A stretch of 64,000 bases of DNA from Pseudobutyrivibrio sp. OR37 (GTDB lineage: Bacteria > Bacillota > Clostridia > Lachnospirales > Lachnospiraceae): the NCBI RefSeq assembly GCF_900113655.1, contig NZ_FOQF01000019.1, forward strand, positions 1-64,000, read 5' to 3'. Of the stretch, positions 25,799 through 34,420 are shown in pieces; positions within the stretch are counted from its first letter, which is position 1; the number at the start of each line of letters is the position of its first letter. The notes under the pieces were generated by a model. It had not been told where the DNA came from and ran no database searches. It was given only the letters and a program-made list of their open reading frames with translations. The translations under genes were made by a program, and so were the position numbers.

Positions 25799-27697
25799 TT
25801 ACTGATAAAGATTCCCCTGATTATCTACCTTGTACAATTGCAATGCATCTACTACATTTCCGTTAGCAAATATACTAGCGTAGTAATCAGTTATTGCTTC
25901 TGTAGGGCTATAAATTGCTACATAATCAAAATTATTCTTAAGCAATTCTTTAAAATCTTCTACACTCATGCCTACCTCATCATTTTCATCGAGTGTGGCA
26001 TTAAAATATACAGAACTTTCCATGAACCATCGTGGCTTACATATTGTAGAAAGAACTGGTGTATATAAATCATCGCTACTTTCGCCAATAACCAGGATTC
26101 TGGCATTCTCCTGACATTCGCTATTTATCACCGCTGCAAGAGCATTTACATTCTGCCTAAAAGCTAATGAATCCTCAACTGATCTACGGCTCACATAATA
26201 GTCTATATCATCTAATTTGCTATGGCGAACGCTAAGAAGCATCAAGCATGCTAACAATACCGGAAGTACCTTGCCATCCATATCAATAAGCATATCTCTA
26301 AGAAGCCAAAACATAAGTAACATTCCAGTCAAAAACATTATACCGCAATATCTATCGAAGGACGCCAGATTGATAGCCTCCTCTTCTACGAAGCGGGATA
26401 TGTAAAGTGGAAACATAGATAATATATATGCAATGATTGCAATACCCGGTACAATGGCACCTGCAATTGCTGACGCTTTGCTAAGAACCCCTCGCCTGTA
26501 CAAGCTAACATGTAAGCATACAAAAGCTACAACAAACAAAAACATGATAGCAGTGTAATTAAAGCCAATTCTTTCGTAATAAATATATCTATAGGTAATA
26601 GCAGCTCTAAAGTTATCATAAACTGTAGTGTAAAACTCACTACCATTACCTTTTATAGTATCAATAGTTCCTGCTATATCAAATGGCTGGCTAAACTTTT
26701 GGGCTGTGTCACTTACCGCCAACTCAATCTTCCATAACAGCTTTGCAGCTATCATAGCAAGCATCGGAATAAGGCAGCAAACACTGTATTTTGCTATACT
26801 CTTTGGGCTTCGCTGTATATCTGCCACCTTATTTCTAGATATATAATCAATGAAATAATATAGTGATACAAACATTGCCAAATAAATACCCACATCTTTA
26901 GAGATAGTAAGCACTGCACATAACATGCCCACATAGGTACTGTACAACCAATCCTTATTTTTAGTAACAGAGATAGCAGCGAATCCGCATCCTCCAAGGA
27001 TTCCCAAAAATGGATCTATGTACAATGAAGAGTAGACCTCGGCAAAGAAATATAATGGAATAAATAGGCATATTGGCCAGCTTATTATTCCAACAAGCTT
27101 CTTTGAAATTGGCATATCCTTCATACCGGCAAACCATATCATTACTGATACTGCAAATAGTTGGTATGCGTAGTACACCTTCCATTCTGCGAAATCGCCA
27201 GTTACAGTCATATTAATCTTTTCAAGTAAATACTGAAACAATGACATTGCAGGTGGATAAGATGGAAAGATTGCTGTAGAGCCTGGTGCTGTTCCAAATG
27301 CATCAATACCTGTCATGATTACCACTGTATCAAGCCAGTGAGAGAACTCATCGGTATGCATAGCCAGTCTATCCTTGTTGAAGTAAGCAATTAAAATTGC
27401 CAAGACCGCAAAAATAATAGTTCCAGGCGTGATTAAATTAAAAATATTCTTTTTTAATGTAGGAGTTACTCCATTCTTACCTATCCAATAAAACGTATAT
27501 ACGTACATGGCCACAGCTGCCACACACACTATTATCCAGCCAATCCCCAACAGATTACACATGCCGCACAAAAACAGAAACAACACTATGCCCATACATG
27601 AAATAGGCATAGTGCTTTCAAATGTACGTCCTAATCTAAATGCCGCAAAAAAGCTGAATGCTGATATCACTAAAAGAAAAATAATAATCGCAAGCAT
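25799..27697 (-). CDS. GT-C-like polytopic membrane protein
   Basis: This protein of about 632 residues has roughly 13 membrane helices and a C-terminal soluble domain. The first large loop contains LAMHTDEFSHWLDTV and, later, FPSYPPAMSLFQYLLEK. An acidic-histidine motif followed by YPP resembles GT39/ArnT-type catalytic loops. The soluble end has ILVIGESSDDLY. It is very probably an extracellular sugar transferase, but donor and acceptor are unknown. ATG codons at 27700 and 27697 are adjacent; the second is better placed for the AAGGAG site. It directly follows the GT2-GtrA gene, which may supply its donor. Confidence 0.68.
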   Translation of the reverse strand: MLAIIIFLLVISAFSFFAAFRLGRTFESTMPISCMGIVLFLFLCGMCNLLGIGWIIVCVAAVAMYVYTFYWIGKNGVTPTLKKNIFNLITPGTIIFAVLAILIAYFNKDRLAMHTDEFSHWLDTVVIMTGIDAFGTAPGSTAIFPSYPPAMSLFQYLLEKINMTVTGDFAEWKVYYAYQLFAVSVMIWFAGMKDMPISKKLVGIISWPICLFIPLYFFAEVYSSLYIDPFLGILGGCGFAAISVTKNKDWLYSTYVGMLCAVLTISKDVGIYLAMFVSLYYFIDYISRNKVADIQRSPKSIAKYSVCCLIPMLAMIAAKLLWKIELAVSDTAQKFSQPFDIAGTIDTIKGNGSEFYTTVYDNFRAAITYRYIYYERIGFNYTAIMFLFVVAFVCLHVSLYRRGVLSKASAIAGAIVPGIAIIAYILSMFPLYISRFVEEEAINLASFDRYCGIMFLTGMLLMFWLLRDMLIDMDGKVLPVLLACLMLLSVRHSKLDDIDYYVSRRSVEDSLAFRQNVNALAAVINSECQENARILVIGESSDDLYTPVLSTICKPRWFMESSVYFNATLDENDEVGMSVEDFKELLKNNFDYVAIYSPTEAITDYYASIFANGNVVDALQLYKVDNQGNLYQ

Positions 27698-27700
27698 CAT

Positions 27701-28738
27701 TTACTCCTTGCTTTTAAATATAAATGCTCTCTGAATTGTATAATTAAATAAATACAAAATTATTTCCACTGGGACCTTAATGATTACTGGCGCAACCATA
27801 GGAAGTAGTGCCGCCAAATTTGTTACTGCCCAACCAGAAATTGTTCCAGAAACAACTACAAGTACTAAATATTTAGCAAGCTGTGCTCCTGTGTTTCCCT
27901 TTCCTTTGAAAACAACATTCTTGTTTAATGTAAAATTAATCAAGCAAGAACAAGCTCTAGCTATGTAAGTTGCAATCATAATTGGCGCGCCACAAGCACC
28001 TGCAATTATGAATACAATATAATCAATCAATGCGGAAAACAGTGATGCAAATGAGTACTTAATGATAATGCTATAAATCCTAATAGAATCTCTAACCGGA
28101 TTAAAATGAGACGACTCGTTGTTATTCTCGTAAACTGTTTCAATTGTAACTTCCTGTATTCCAACACCATTGCTCTTAATATCTAAAAGCATGTTTGTCT
28201 CGTATTCGTATTTCTCTCCATCACATTTTGCTGCAATTTCAAGGAAGCTAAATGGTAAACCTCTAAGGCCAGTCTGTGTATCTGATACATTGATTCCACA
28301 TGCCCATTTGTAAACCTTGCGAGAAATCCCATTGCCCATACGGCTTTTCCATGGAACATTATTGGTATCAAACTTTCTACATCCTAATACCACATCATTT
28401 GGATGAGCTTCCATACAATCTGCTATTCGCACAATATCTGCTGGTCTATGCTGGCCGTCCGCATCTACTGTAATTATTCCTGCTTCAGCAATCTCAGGAT
28501 GAAGCAAACAGTAGTTTACTGCCGATTTAAGGGCGCGTCCTTTACCCTGATTAATTGCATGGGTAATAATAATTGCTCCCATTTCCTCAAGCTTTTTAAA
28601 AATATGAGCATACTCTGCCTTACCGCCATCATCAATTACTAATACATTTTCAAAGTACTCAAATATCTCCTCTGTAAGAGGCACAAGACTTTCTAATGGC
28701 TGGTATGCTGGTATTACTATTAATTCTTTTTTCATCAT
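27701..28738 (-). CDS. Bifunctional GT2 - GtrA fusion protein
   Basis: This protein of 345 residues joins two modules. Residues 1 to about 215 are a GT-A glycosyltransferase (VIPAYQPLESL, VIDDGG, VDADGQHRP, and TQTGLRGLP of the polyprenyl-phosphate type). Residues 225-345 are a four-helix GtrA domain (FASLFSALIDYIVFIIAG, then ARACSCLINFTLNKNVVF). GtrA proteins are proposed to assist flipping of the polyprenyl-phosphate-linked sugar, so the fusion would make and present the donor for a GT-C enzyme such as the ones on either side. The neighbours are spaced by 4-15 bases. Confidence 0.9.
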   Translation of the reverse strand: MMKKELIVIPAYQPLESLVPLTEEIFEYFENVLVIDDGGKAEYAHIFKKLEEMGAIIITHAINQGKGRALKSAVNYCLLHPEIAEAGIITVDADGQHRPADIVRIADCMEAHPNDVVLGCRKFDTNNVPWKSRMGNGISRKVYKWACGINVSDTQTGLRGLPFSFLEIAAKCDGEKYEYETNMLLDIKSNGVGIQEVTIETVYENNNESSHFNPVRDSIRIYSIIIKYSFASLFSALIDYIVFIIAGACGAPIMIATYIARACSCLINFTLNKNVVFKGKGNTGAQLAKYLVLVVVSGTISGWAVTNLAALLPMVAPVIIKVPVEIILYLFNYTIQRAFIFKSKE

Positions 28739-28753
28739 TAAATCCCTTTACAT

Positions 28754-30460
28754 CTATTCCTTACTTAATAATACAAAATCACCTTCACGAGCAACCTCGT
28801 GTGTATATGTTTCAAGCAAGTATTTACCTGTTTCATTATCAACAAAATACTGATATTTATCATGGCCGGTATCAAGAAGAACATAATCAGCCATATTATC
28901 AGGATTAATCTTATAATAATCTATCAGCTTAGTATTAAGCTGTGTCCTTGCATAAACTGAATATGTAGCCTGCCAAGCATTACTATTTAAGTAGCCTGCA
29001 CAATTAGCTCCAAATGCAACCAGCAATTTATTGTCAGCTGTTACATTTTCTTCCAAAAGATTAATGACAACATCATTAACCTCGTATTCATCCTGTGGAA
29101 GTGCTACGCCCTTTAATTCTCCTTCAGTAACGTAAATCATTCTTTCAAACACATGACAGAATCCACCGTTACTATCTGCCACCCAAATTCCCATAAAGAA
29201 CATAGCAACTAATACAAGGAAGTTCTTCAGGCCGAAGTACTCGTGCCTCTCCTCACAGAATAGAAGAATCATCATAATTACTACATAAAGAGTCATATAT
29301 CCTGGCTCTGTTACTTGCTGATTATTAAAAACAGACCAAACAATCTGAGCGACCACTGAAATAACAAACACAGTCCACATAGCCATCTTGTCCTCATCCT
29401 GTCTAGTGGCAAATGAACCTATTTTGACAAATTCACTTTTTTCTTTATCCCTCATAAAATAAGGGAACCAGAAAAAGATTATCAAGCAACCATATATAAA
29501 TCTGGATGTGCTGATGCCTTCTATTCTAAGTAAGCACGCTGATATCATAAAGATAATAAAATATAGTGTTAAGATAGCCTTTTCAGCATATTCATCAATG
29601 CCTCTTAGCTTATTAAGTATCCACACAAATACTATTGGAATATAAGCAATCACTGCAAATACACCATAAGATAAAAGCATTATTCCAAAGCAAATATATA
29701 CTGGATAATCATAATCCTGATTACCTAGATTCGGAAGCTGTGCTATTACATTTCCTAATCCGCTAGTAAATTGCAAATAAACAAGTACTAATCCGCCAAG
29801 CACAAAACATGTAATGACGTATAACACCACTGTAAGTGTAGGTGCCTCATCCTTTATTACAAGATAAAGCCATAACACTCCAATAAATACGGCCATTATT
29901 ATCATAGATGGATAAGCCACTACTGCCACGCTGGCTGCAATAGCTGTCAGTAGTCCGTACACGATCTTTCTAGTCTTGTAAAACCTGAACATATAGCACA
30001 TTATAAGAACCATTGCAAAATCACAGTATGATTTATATGAGAAATCCTTCCAGCCTATCACAAACATGTAATAGAAAATAACTGCTGGGAATGCTCCCTT
30101 TTCGTAATCGCTATCAACTAGCACTATATAAAGATAGACTGATATGATTAGACGTACTGTCATATAACAAATACGCATATATAAGACTAATCCTATATTC
30201 AAAGATAAGGATGCAAACAGCGGCTGTAGCACCTGATAGTATAATGCAAGCAAAGGATAGGTAAGCAAGCCACCTGTCTGTAGTGTCTCCCAACTATCTA
30301 CAAACATATGCTGCCCCTGATATATCCCCTTATAAATAGATAACAGACCATTCTCGTCCACATAAAAACCATAAGAAATAGTGGCATAAGACAACATCAC
30401 TATTATCGCTGCAATTATTATTTTGAAAATGTTATTCTTATTATCTTCTATTGTAATCAT
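28754..30460 (-). CDS. GT-C-like polytopic membrane protein
   Basis: This is a membrane protein of about 568 residues with 12 or so helices and a C-terminal soluble region. The first loop carries FYVDENGLLSIYKGIYQGQHMFVDSWE, an acidic loop similar to GT-C enzymes of Gram-positive glycan loci. ATG 30460 is selected because AGGTGG stands 8 bases before it; the in-frame GTG at 30472 would sit within that site. It is the first gene of the left-hand minus-strand block and is divergent from the MurJ-like gene, so its promoter should lie in 30473-30540. I could not identify a convincing one. The specific reaction is unknown. Confidence 0.65.
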   Translation of the reverse strand: MITIEDNKNNIFKIIIAAIIVMLSYATISYGFYVDENGLLSIYKGIYQGQHMFVDSWETLQTGGLLTYPLLALYYQVLQPLFASLSLNIGLVLYMRICYMTVRLIISVYLYIVLVDSDYEKGAFPAVIFYYMFVIGWKDFSYKSYCDFAMVLIMCYMFRFYKTRKIVYGLLTAIAASVAVVAYPSMIIMAVFIGVLWLYLVIKDEAPTLTVVLYVITCFVLGGLVLVYLQFTSGLGNVIAQLPNLGNQDYDYPVYICFGIMLLSYGVFAVIAYIPIVFVWILNKLRGIDEYAEKAILTLYFIIFMISACLLRIEGISTSRFIYGCLIIFFWFPYFMRDKEKSEFVKIGSFATRQDEDKMAMWTVFVISVVAQIVWSVFNNQQVTEPGYMTLYVVIMMILLFCEERHEYFGLKNFLVLVAMFFMGIWVADSNGGFCHVFERMIYVTEGELKGVALPQDEYEVNDVVINLLEENVTADNKLLVAFGANCAGYLNSNAWQATYSVYARTQLNTKLIDYYKINPDNMADYVLLDTGHDKYQYFVDNETGKYLLETYTHEVAREGDFVLLSKE

Positions 30461-30513
30461 ATTAAAGACCACCTATTTATACTCATAGTCTTTTATATTT
30501 TAAACTATTATCT

Positions 30514-30542
30514 TTGCTTATGCTAGTAGTCTATTGTATAAT
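30514..30542 (+). promoter_or_regulatory. Sigma-A type promoter of the MurJ-like gene
   Basis: TTGCTT at 30514-30519 and a perfect TATAAT at 30537-30542 are separated by 17 bases. A long leader of about 50 bases with an inverted repeat precedes the ATG at 30597. It lies in the 136-base divergent gap. Confidence 0.7.
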
Positions 30543-30552
30543 TTACTTACTT

Positions 30553-30571
30553 CGTTGCAATTATTGCAACG
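30553..30571 (+). promoter_or_regulatory. Perfect inverted repeat in the MurJ-like leader
   Basis: CGTTGCAA-TTA-TTGCAACG is a perfect 8-base inverted repeat starting about ten bases downstream of the -10 hexamer. Position and symmetry fit either a repressor operator over the initial transcribed region or a small 5' hairpin. It is not followed by a T-run and so is not a terminator. Confidence 0.5.
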
Positions 30572-30596
30572 ATTCTTGCATTATTTGGAGGTCATT

Positions 30597-32132
30597 ATGG
30601 CAAAAAAGACTCATGGTATTATGGCAACCACTGCCATACTTACCGTTTTAACCTTATGCTTTAAGGCATTAGGGTTTGTAAAACAAGCTGTTATAGCTTA
30701 TTATTTCGGTACAACATTCGAAACAGATATTTACAATGTTGCATTCAACTTCGTTGGTATGCTATCTTCAGCCTTTATCAAATCTATAACATTATCAATC
30801 GTTAGTATTTACACTCATACTCTAGTACAAAAGGGTAGGGAAGCTGCATCCAAAATCATATCAGCCTGTTTAGAGCTTCTGCTCCCAATAGTTCTACTAG
30901 TGCTTTTGTTAGTGTATATGCTTACACCTATCATTGCAAAAATGTTAGCACCTACTTACAGTCCTACAGAATCAATTTTGTTGCAGCACTATCTACAGAT
31001 TTGTTATCCATTCTTTTTATTTGCTGTAATTACGCTTATATGGACATCATTAATGGATTCCAACAAAGATTTTGTTGTAAGCCGTACAGAATCCTTCATT
31101 ACAAGTTCTATTACTATAATTTGCTGTATCGTATTTTACAAAAGCTTAGCTGTTGGTTCTTTGGTATTAGCTCAGTATCTTAGCTATATTATATTTGGAG
31201 CTTTACTAATTATTCGTGGTCGCAGATATTTCAAATATTCATTTGTACGTATATCCGAAGTACCAGAAGTAAAAACGGTGTTAATCACTGCTCTACCTAT
31301 TTTTATTGGAGGTTCTGTTTCTCAGATTAACAAGATAGTAGATAACTCTATTTCAACAGGATTAGCCCATGGTAGTGCCACTGCTCTTTCTTATGCAGTT
31401 TCATTGGAAGATTTTGTTTGTATCGTTTTAATCAATAATGTTGTTGATATTTTGTATGTAAACTTTGCAAACTACATTGCAGAAGACAATAAGGAACAGC
31501 TTAGTGCAACAATGAAGTTTGCTATTAATTCAATGATTTGTTTGATGATTCCAATTACTATTATCACCTGCATGTGTTCAAAAGAAATTGTGTCTATCGC
31601 ATACTTTAGAGGTAATTTTAATAAGGATTCATTAGTCATGACCAGTGCAGCCTTAATAGGTTATGCCGTTGGCTTCACCAGTTCAGGCGTCAGAGATATC
31701 GTAATCAGAGTTTTATATTCCTTTAAGGATACAAAAGGACCTATGATAACTGGTTCCTTTGCTGTGGCAGTTAACATTATAAGCAGTATCATCTTATCCA
31801 GATATATTGGTATTATGGGTGTTTCAATTGCAAGCTCCATATGTTTGACTGTAAACTTTTTCATTAATTCACATATGATTAAAAAACATATGCCGGAATA
31901 TACAATCAGTCAGTTTTTACCTACTCTTTTAAAACAGATTCCAGGAGCATTTGTGTTGGTTATACTTATACTTGTGATTAAACAATTCTTCAATAGCAAT
32001 ATTATTATCTTTGTACTTTCTGCTGTGTTAGGACTAGGTGTTTACGCACTTATACTTAACGTTATGAAAATTGATGAAGTATATGCTATAAAAGAAAAGC
32101 TTTTATCTAAACTTAAAAGGAATGAGGCCTAA
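30597..32132 (+). CDS. MurJ/MviN-like lipid-linked glycan flippase
   Basis: This membrane protein of 511 residues has about 14 helices in the MviN/MurJ arrangement. The N-terminus is typical of that branch (ALGFVKQAVIAYYFGTTFETDIYNVAF). ATG 30597 follows GGAGG with a 5-base spacer; the longer open frame from 30534 begins inside the promoter. It is the only gene on the plus strand, with its own promoter, leader inverted repeat and terminator. It could flip lipid II, but its location suggests a surface-glycan intermediate. Its separate control sets it apart from the other flippases at 3343 and 58561. Confidence 0.85.
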   Translation: MAKKTHGIMATTAILTVLTLCFKALGFVKQAVIAYYFGTTFETDIYNVAFNFVGMLSSAFIKSITLSIVSIYTHTLVQKGREAASKIISACLELLLPIVLLVLLLVYMLTPIIAKMLAPTYSPTESILLQHYLQICYPFFLFAVITLIWTSLMDSNKDFVVSRTESFITSSITIICCIVFYKSLAVGSLVLAQYLSYIIFGALLIIRGRRYFKYSFVRISEVPEVKTVLITALPIFIGGSVSQINKIVDNSISTGLAHGSATALSYAVSLEDFVCIVLINNVVDILYVNFANYIAEDNKEQLSATMKFAINSMICLMIPITIITCMCSKEIVSIAYFRGNFNKDSLVMTSAALIGYAVGFTSSGVRDIVIRVLYSFKDTKGPMITGSFAVAVNIISSIILSRYIGIMGVSIASSICLTVNFFINSHMIKKHMPEYTISQFLPTLLKQIPGAFVLVILILVIKQFFNSNIIIFVLSAVLGLGVYALILNVMKIDEVYAIKEKLLSKLKRNEA

Positions 32133-32148
32133 TAACCTCATTCCTTTT
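32115..32148. terminator. Bidirectional rho-independent terminator
   Basis: A perfect 13-base stem, AAAAGGAATGAGG (32115-32127) with CCTCATTCCTTTT (32136-32148), closes an 8-base loop that contains the MurJ-like stop codon. T-runs follow in both directions (TTTTATTTTA on plus). It separates the convergent MurJ-like and aldolase genes. Confidence 0.92.
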
Positions 32149-32151
32149 ATT

Positions 32152-33738
32152 TTACTCATATTTAGAAGGTGTGATAAACTCTACCTTTGTTCCTTCTTCT
32201 CTTACTCTGTTAAATAATTTCTTGTGATAAGCATTTCGCTTTTGTGCTTCCTCCGCATTATATGGATGTCTCATAGATGCATCATAGTAGTTCTCATTAA
32301 TATCTACTGAGAATCCATCAAAGCCTGCAAGTAACAATTCCTTGGCTTCGCATTTACGAAGTAAATTGACAGCTATTACAGCGGCAGAATCATGTGTCTG
32401 CTCATCTACATCAATCCACTTGCTGTAATCAAGCACCTTAACATTTCCTCTTCCACCTTTAGAAATATTAGATGGTACAATAACATTCTTGGCTTCTGCA
32501 ACAGCCTTGTTATATGCTTCTGTTCTTGTAGTAAGCTGATAATCAAAATCTATAGGAAGAGTGCTGTTAAGACCTATGCTTAACACATCCTCTTCTTTAA
32601 TCAATTCAGCTATCTTATCCTGAGCCTCAATTACACTTCTACCAGGCGCAACAAGAAGGACACGCTTACCTTCAACTGACGCTTTAATATCTTTAACAGC
32701 ACTTTCATCGTCTACAGATTTGCTCTTGTTATACTCAAGATATACATTCTCTGCATACACCTTATCAAAAGATATCTTCTTTTCCTCTGCAAGCATATTT
32801 AAAAGCTCGCTTACCTGATCTATTGGAAGCATGTGCTTATTGAAGTAATAGCTAGCATAGCTAGGTGTACAGTGATTAGCTGATGATAAATAATACTCTG
32901 GTGCGTAGCCCCAGTAAAATTCATTGTGTAACTGATTAATAACTTTATCTATTACATCAAGAAGTGGCTGCACAGTGTATTTTCCACCGTAGAACAAGTT
33001 TAAATGCTCTAGTAATAATTCAGTATTAAGATTTCCTGCACCTTTACCCATTCCCATGATTGAACTATCAACCATAATCTCTCTTGTTGTAGGGAATTGA
33101 AGCATTGAAATAGCATTTGAATATGATAACTGTAAATTGTTATGTGAATGGAATCCAATTGGCATTGAACGTATCAAATTATAATCTACAAGATTAAGCA
33201 TACGCTCCATATCGTTAGGTCTCATTTCACCAAAGCTATCTACAATATAAAATCCACTTGCATCTGCAAGTTGCTCGTTTACTGTTTCAATAAGCTCTAA
33301 CAGTTCTTTATCTGTATAACGCATAGTAATCATAGGCTGAATATAAAATTCATAACCCTTAGACATGATAATTCTTGCTTTTTCTATCATGTTAAAACGG
33401 TCTTTTTTATGAAAAGCCATTCTGATACCATCGATTGTATCTTCACCTCTTGGAGCTAGATTATTTACATCAAACTTGCCATAGTCTATCATGGCCACAT
33501 ATTTGATACCTGGCTTTTTATTCTTAAGAATGCTTTCCTTTATGGCAGTATCATTAATAAATTTTGTTCTACCTTCTTTAGAGCCATCCTTATCATCAAT
33601 GTAACCCATCTCGATAATATCGATATTTGCTGCTTCCTGAGCTGCTAATATCTTTTCCATGTAGTCCTGTCCGAAATTAAAATCATTTACGCAACCACCA
33701 TCTCTAAGGGTTACATCTAATACTTTTATTCTATCCAT
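32152..33738 (-). CDS. HMGL-family (DRE-TIM) aldolase with an extra C-terminal domain
   Basis: This protein has 528 residues. Residues 1-300 form a DRE-TIM aldolase barrel: VTLRDGG with R12 and D13 as the metal and catalytic signature, and GFHSHNN with H197 and H199 as metal ligands, as in 4-hydroxy-2-oxovalerate aldolase. Residues from about 355 form a second Rossmann-like domain (GKRVLLVAPGRSV, LSIGLN, AKELLLAGFDGFSV, a late NAEEAQKRNAYHKK helix). That pattern resembles MptE-like/DUF115 and GT42 proteins. It is last in a three-gene operon with a CMP-transferase. A pyruvate aldol reaction making a keto-acid sugar is inferred. Confidence 0.8.
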   Translation of the reverse strand: MDRIKVLDVTLRDGGCVNDFNFGQDYMEKILAAQEAANIDIIEMGYIDDKDGSKEGRTKFINDTAIKESILKNKKPGIKYVAMIDYGKFDVNNLAPRGEDTIDGIRMAFHKKDRFNMIEKARIIMSKGYEFYIQPMITMRYTDKELLELIETVNEQLADASGFYIVDSFGEMRPNDMERMLNLVDYNLIRSMPIGFHSHNNLQLSYSNAISMLQFPTTREIMVDSSIMGMGKGAGNLNTELLLEHLNLFYGGKYTVQPLLDVIDKVINQLHNEFYWGYAPEYYLSSANHCTPSYASYYFNKHMLPIDQVSELLNMLAEEKKISFDKVYAENVYLEYNKSKSVDDESAVKDIKASVEGKRVLLVAPGRSVIEAQDKIAELIKEEDVLSIGLNSTLPIDFDYQLTTRTEAYNKAVAEAKNVIVPSNISKGGRGNVKVLDYSKWIDVDEQTHDSAAVIAVNLLRKCEAKELLLAGFDGFSVDINENYYDASMRHPYNAEEAQKRNAYHKKLFNRVREEGTKVEFITPSKYE

Positions 33739-33759
33739 TAAATAATTCCTCCATATGGA

Positions 33760-34404
33760 TTATAAATCTATATCAACAATCTTTTCTGCCAAAATAAAGT
33801 CCTCTGGATTATCGATATCTACAGCTTCCTTAAAGGAAACTTCACTTACATAAGGCTTATCACCTATTCTACGGTGTTTGTTCTTAAATACATCCTTTGT
33901 AAATACATATACACCTGATGTTTCCTGGTATATTGGTGTTAAATCCTGAGTACGTGGCACATTAGTAGCGTCAAAATTAAGTGGCTCACCATTCTGCCAC
34001 AAATAGTCTTGAAGCTTCAGTGCACAAAATGCTGAGTCATATTCACCTGATTTAACTGCATTAATACACTGTTCCATTGTTTCTTTCTTAATGAATGGTG
34101 CTGTGGCATGAGCATATACATAAATATCAGCATCTACTTCATTCATAAAGGTCTCAAATATCTGTGAAAAATTAGAAGTTGGTAAATCTAATACTTCTGG
34201 CCTCTTAACAAAATTAACACCTTCTGGAAGATATGGCACCACATCTTCAGAACTGCAATATACATTAATGCTATCACATAACCCTGTTTCTTTGAGACTA
34301 TCAAGCTCATATTGCAACAGTGGCTTTGTTCCAAGCATTCTTGTGTTCTTTCCAGGACATCTTTCATTTTTAAGTTTAATTGGCATTATTGCAACGATTT
34401 TCAT
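33760..34404 (-). CDS. Variant acylneuraminate-type cytidylyltransferase
   Basis: This protein of 214 residues belongs to the CMP-nonulosonate/CMP-KDO synthetase superfamily. The N-terminal nucleotide loop reads MPIKLKNERCPGKN instead of the standard IPARGGSKGxxGKN, a recognisable variant subgroup. AHATAPFIKKETMEQ and a late DIDNPEDFILAE are conserved superfamily segments. It would activate a 2-keto-acid sugar with CTP. It is distinct from the classical NeuA/LegF-like enzyme at 46129. It lies 21 bases before the aldolase gene, so that enzyme may make its substrate. Confidence 0.82.
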   Translation of the reverse strand: MKIVAIMPIKLKNERCPGKNTRMLGTKPLLQYELDSLKETGLCDSINVYCSSEDVVPYLPEGVNFVKRPEVLDLPTSNFSQIFETFMNEVDADIYVYAHATAPFIKKETMEQCINAVKSGEYDSAFCALKLQDYLWQNGEPLNFDATNVPRTQDLTPIYQETSGVYVFTKDVFKNKHRRIGDKPYVSEVSFKEAVDIDNPEDFILAEKIVDIDL

Positions 34405-34420
34405 TTGAATATCTCCAATC

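Noticed and set aside
34384-34402. Second copy of the CGTTGCAA operator half-site
   Set aside because: ATTATTGCAACGATT recurs here only as the codons for the start of the cytidylyltransferase; a 15-base match is expected by chance in 64 kb, and no palindrome is present.
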